DNA from: Blumeriella jaapii
Taxonomy: Eukaryota > Ascomycota > Leotiomycetes > Helotiales > Drepanopezizaceae
DNA length: 64,000 bases
Direction of reading: 5' to 3'
NCBI GenBank assembly: GCA_009599575.1
Contig: VWND01000023.1
Coordinates: 112,501-176,500, forward strand
The notes beneath the pieces were generated by a model. That model made no database searches. It worked only from the letters and a program-made list of their open reading frames with translations, and had not been told where the DNA came from. The position numbers were made by a program, and so were the translations under genes. Positions 61,397-64,000 of the stretch are shown piece after piece (the first letter of the stretch is position 1; every line of letters begins with the position of its first letter).

Positions 61397-63378
61397 AATT
61401 CCCATGTGTGGAAATTTGCTTGCGTGGCTCATCTGATTTCTGATGTCCATCACCATATTTCGGAGATGATTTGAGGATTTCTTGCTTTTGCTTGTTTCAT
61501 TGATACCCGTGCCTTTTTGCACACCTTTGAGTTTGTGGATGGGAGGGTATCAGAGTCGTTGGGGGTCACCGATAATTTTTTATTTTTTTGCCTTTCTTCT
61601 TTGGTTCACGTTATAAAACAAAATTGCTCTGTTGCGGTGCATCAACATTGAGCTGGCGTTCCGCGGAGGGAGGGAGGAAGGAAGGAAGGAAGAAGTGGGT
61701 TTCTTGTAGCTCAGAACCGGCGTTCTTGATCATTATTCTTGCACGTGGAGGCGGCGGGGAGGCAAGGATTTGGGGGGGGGGGCGGGAAGGAAAAGAAAGA
61801 AATGTGAAAGAAAAGAAAGATAAATCTCAACTCCTGATCCAGCGGTGGATGCTACAGTACCTACCTACATAATTGCCTGCCAGTCAAAACAGAGTGATGG
61901 AAGGGTGGGGTGGGATAATAAGGTGTCACGCTGGCTGGCTGGCTGGCTGGCTGGATGGTCACTGTGTATATGTACATGTTTGTAAATCAAGCAAGTTGAC
62001 GATATCTAATCCATAAATGGGAAGATATTAACTCTGCCAAAACCAGCCGGCCAACTTTGGTCGTGTGATTATAAACCTAAATATCCACATATTTATTAAT
62101 ATATCATCTATCTAGATTTACATTATCTTATTCTCTCTGTTCTCCTTCCTTCCATACATGTTTGTAAATCAAGCAAGTTGACGATACCTAATCCATAAAT
62201 GGGAAGATATCAGCTCTGCCAAAACCAGCCGGCCTACTTTGGTCGTGTGATTATAAATCTAAATATCCACATATTTATTAATATATCATCTATCTAGATT
62301 TACATTATCTTATTCTCTCTGTTCTCCTTCCTTTTCTTTAATTCTCTCTCCCTGTACACATCCCCTCTTCCATTTTTCTCCTCACCTGCATCTACTGTTC
62401 CTACAGTACCTAGGTATCTACCTATAGATAGGTACTTAGGTCGAAATCAGGTGCGAAAAGTGGTTGTGCACGCCTGCCTGCCTTATTCGTAAGTAATACG
62501 TAAGTACCTACCTACCTACTAGGTGTGTCTCCCCCCCCCCCCTTCCCTCTCTCTTGCCCTCTTGCCCTCTTTTCACACCCCCACGTCAAACACAACTAAC
62601 TCACTAACCAACAGAGACATTTTTTTTTCATTTACAAAATTCACATTTATACATATATACATATATACAGATGTACAGATGTACAGATGTACATAAATAA
62701 ATTTTGGTTGGAAATTAAGCCAGGGTCTGCTAATTACTGTATTCAAACGGAATGCTCCGTGTCTCGCCAGCCTTATTTTTATCTGTTTATCTGTTTATCT
62801 GTTTTGTTTCTATGTGTTAATGTGTTACGTGTACCAGGTGGGTGGAAGGGGTTGGATGGATAGAGGGATGGGGGGAGGGATGGATGGATAGATGAATAGA
62901 TGAAAGAGACTAGAGGGTTACACTTTGCGCTGTAGGTGTGTAGGTAGGTATGTGTAGGTATGTACCTATGTACGTATGTATATGTGTATATGTGAGGTAG
63001 GTATGTAAGTACGCGCAAGCTGTTCGGCTTGGGTGATACTGTGCTGTACATACCTACATACCTATATACACACATCTACATACATACAGTATACAATTTC
63101 ACCGATTGCGAAATCTGGAATCACAGTTCAAGCACGCACTCCAGGCCCTCCAGGCCCTCCAGGCACAAATCATGTACTGTACTGTACTGTGTTATACAGT
63201 GCAGTAAGCCATTAGCTACCTACCTACCTACCCACCCATCCACCCCGTGTACAGTAAGTGCAAGCATAAGATTCTATTACACATGATTTCTTATGCTATC
63301 GAAATACACTCCCTCTTTCCCCCTCTACTACGTCCCTTCATCATTTCCTCCCTTCCCCTCGCTCACTCCCTGCCTTCT
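61397..63378. other. intergenic, tandem duplication and microsatellites
   Basis: Contains a GGAA/GGCT repeat area (61670-61955), the 182-bp duplication (61973-62336), CTAC/TAGG motifs (62400-62520), ATAC-type repeats near 62650, GGAT repeats (62850-62890) and GTAGGTATGT repeats (62935-63005). No gene is supported. Confidence 0.6.
61973..62336. repeat. 182-bp direct tandem duplication
   Basis: Two copies (61973-62154 and 62155-62336) beginning TACATGTTTGTAAATCAAGC. They differ at only a few positions, mainly C/T or G/A (ATATCT/ATACCT, ATATTAACTC/ATATCAGCTC, AAACCT/AAATCT), plus one A/T change (GGCCAAC/GGCCTAC) and the last few bases. Confidence 0.92.
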
Positions 63379-63944
63379 TCACCCCCCCTCACCACCATCA
63401 TCGCCATGCCCAAAATACCGCGACCTCAACGCCGTCTCGCTCCTCCCATTCCCATCCCTCGTCCCCGTCCCAGCCCTAGTCGTCCTAGCCGCCTGCCTCC
63501 GGGGCGTCTTGCGCGTAGCAGGCGCAGGCGCAGGCGACTTCGAGGTCGCCGTCGCGGGCACGGTTACTCTTCTACCTCTACCTCTGCCTCCGCCTCTGCC
63601 TGTCTTCGGTGGCGGCGGCTCGATTTCCGCCTCGGAGGAGGAAGAGGAGGAGGGGTCTGATTGAGCGGGTGGGGAGAGCGAGGAGGAAGGTGAGAGGTCG
63701 TCGTCCTCTGAGTCGGGGATTTGCTGCTTTGGTTTGGGCTTTGGCTTTGGCTTTCCCTTAGTCTTGCTCGTGGTCGTGGGAGCGGGAGTGTAAGTCCTTG
63801 TGGTCGACGGAGGGCGTTGGGCCGGTGTTTGACCTGGAGTTTTGGCTTTGGCGTTTTGTTGACGGAGCCAGCGGGTCGTCCGCGTTTCTTGGCTGCTGGT
63901 ACCGGGGCTGGAGTCTCGACGTGTTCGACGGGAGCATCTGCCAT
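63379..63944 (-). CDS. AT-hook protein, frame broken once
   Basis: Probable chromatin or DNA minor-groove-binding protein. From the ATG at 63944 it reads MADAPVEHVETPAPVPAAKK and then the AT-hook core KKRGRPAGSVNKT. In the next frame come KTPGQTPAQRPPSTTRT, a KGKPKPKPKPKQQIPDSEDD segment, an acidic-serine stretch and a second basic GRP-poor region (GRGGGRGRRVTV) to the stop at 63379. One missing base at about 63846-63848 in the Lys-Pro repeat joins the two parts to 188 aa; an intron cannot be excluded in this low-complexity stretch. Upstream sequence to the window edge is too short to exclude a further 5' exon. Confidence 0.6.
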
Positions 63945-64000
63945 CTCGGCGTCGTCTTCATGCGCCCATCCAACGCCGTCTTTTGACGTATACCCGAGTG

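Noticed and set aside
59834..61522. 562-codon open frame on the reverse strand
   Set aside because: Antisense shadow of the PPR gene, caused by its GC-rich third positions; no domain is visible.

Overview
The window is nuclear DNA of a filamentous ascomycete (Pezizomycotina). The protein set resembles Dothideomycetes, but that is an inference from family resemblance, not a search. The evidence is short introns (about 40-70 nt) with CTRAC branch points, a fungal Zn2Cys6 factor, fungal orthologues (ESA1, REX4, RNH203, MCM6, DBP7, ERG8, a DUF4385 protein), and transposon relics decayed by C-to-T/G-to-A changes as repeat-induced point mutation (RIP) would produce. No tRNA, rRNA or CRISPR array was seen.

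Layout. 1-3.8 kb: GC-rich simple-sequence DNA without a gene. 3.9-6.5 kb (-): Zn2Cys6/PAS-like transcription factor whose zinc cluster is completed by an 8-nt micro-exon. 6.5-17.7 kb: long intergenic tract with a small broken gene (11.2 kb), polypurine/polypyrimidine DNA, a 17-bp minisatellite and a 596-bp Tc1/mariner relic. 17.7-21 kb (-): ten-exon peroxisomal Lon protease ending in SRL. 22-23.5 kb (+): phospholipase-D-like gene. 23.9-25.6 kb (-): ESA1 histone acetyltransferase, divergent from REX4 (25.9-27 kb, +). 27.2-28.7 kb (-): cyclopropane-fatty-acid-synthase-like methyltransferase. 29.7-30.3 kb (+): RNase H2 subunit C. 30.6-31 kb (-): DUF4385 protein, divergent from MCM6 (31.6-34.6 kb, +). 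36.6-38.3 kb (+): MFS transporter. 38.7-39 kb (-): 94-aa protein, divergent from an aldehyde dehydrogenase (39.4-40.9 kb, +). 42-47 kb: three orphan genes around AT-richer DNA. 47.6-50.4 kb (-): DBP7 helicase. 50.7-51.9 kb (+): pantoate-beta-alanine ligase. 53.1-54.7 kb (-): phosphomevalonate kinase. 55.2-56.5 kb: AT-rich transposon-like island. 57.9-61.4 kb (+): large PPR protein. 63.4-63.9 kb (-): AT-hook protein.

The genes are mostly housekeeping (replication, chromatin, ribosome biogenesis, isoprenoid and pantothenate synthesis, peroxisomal proteolysis) and do not form a cluster or pathway unit. I found no secondary-metabolite, defence or toxin system.

The most distinctive signals are the zinc-cluster micro-exon, a probable GC-AG intron in the aldehyde dehydrogenase, decayed transposons, two tandem duplications whose copies differ largely by transitions, and seven single-step reading-frame breaks in six otherwise intact genes. 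Most breaks fit one missing base, which argues for consensus errors in the assembly rather than many independent pseudogenes.
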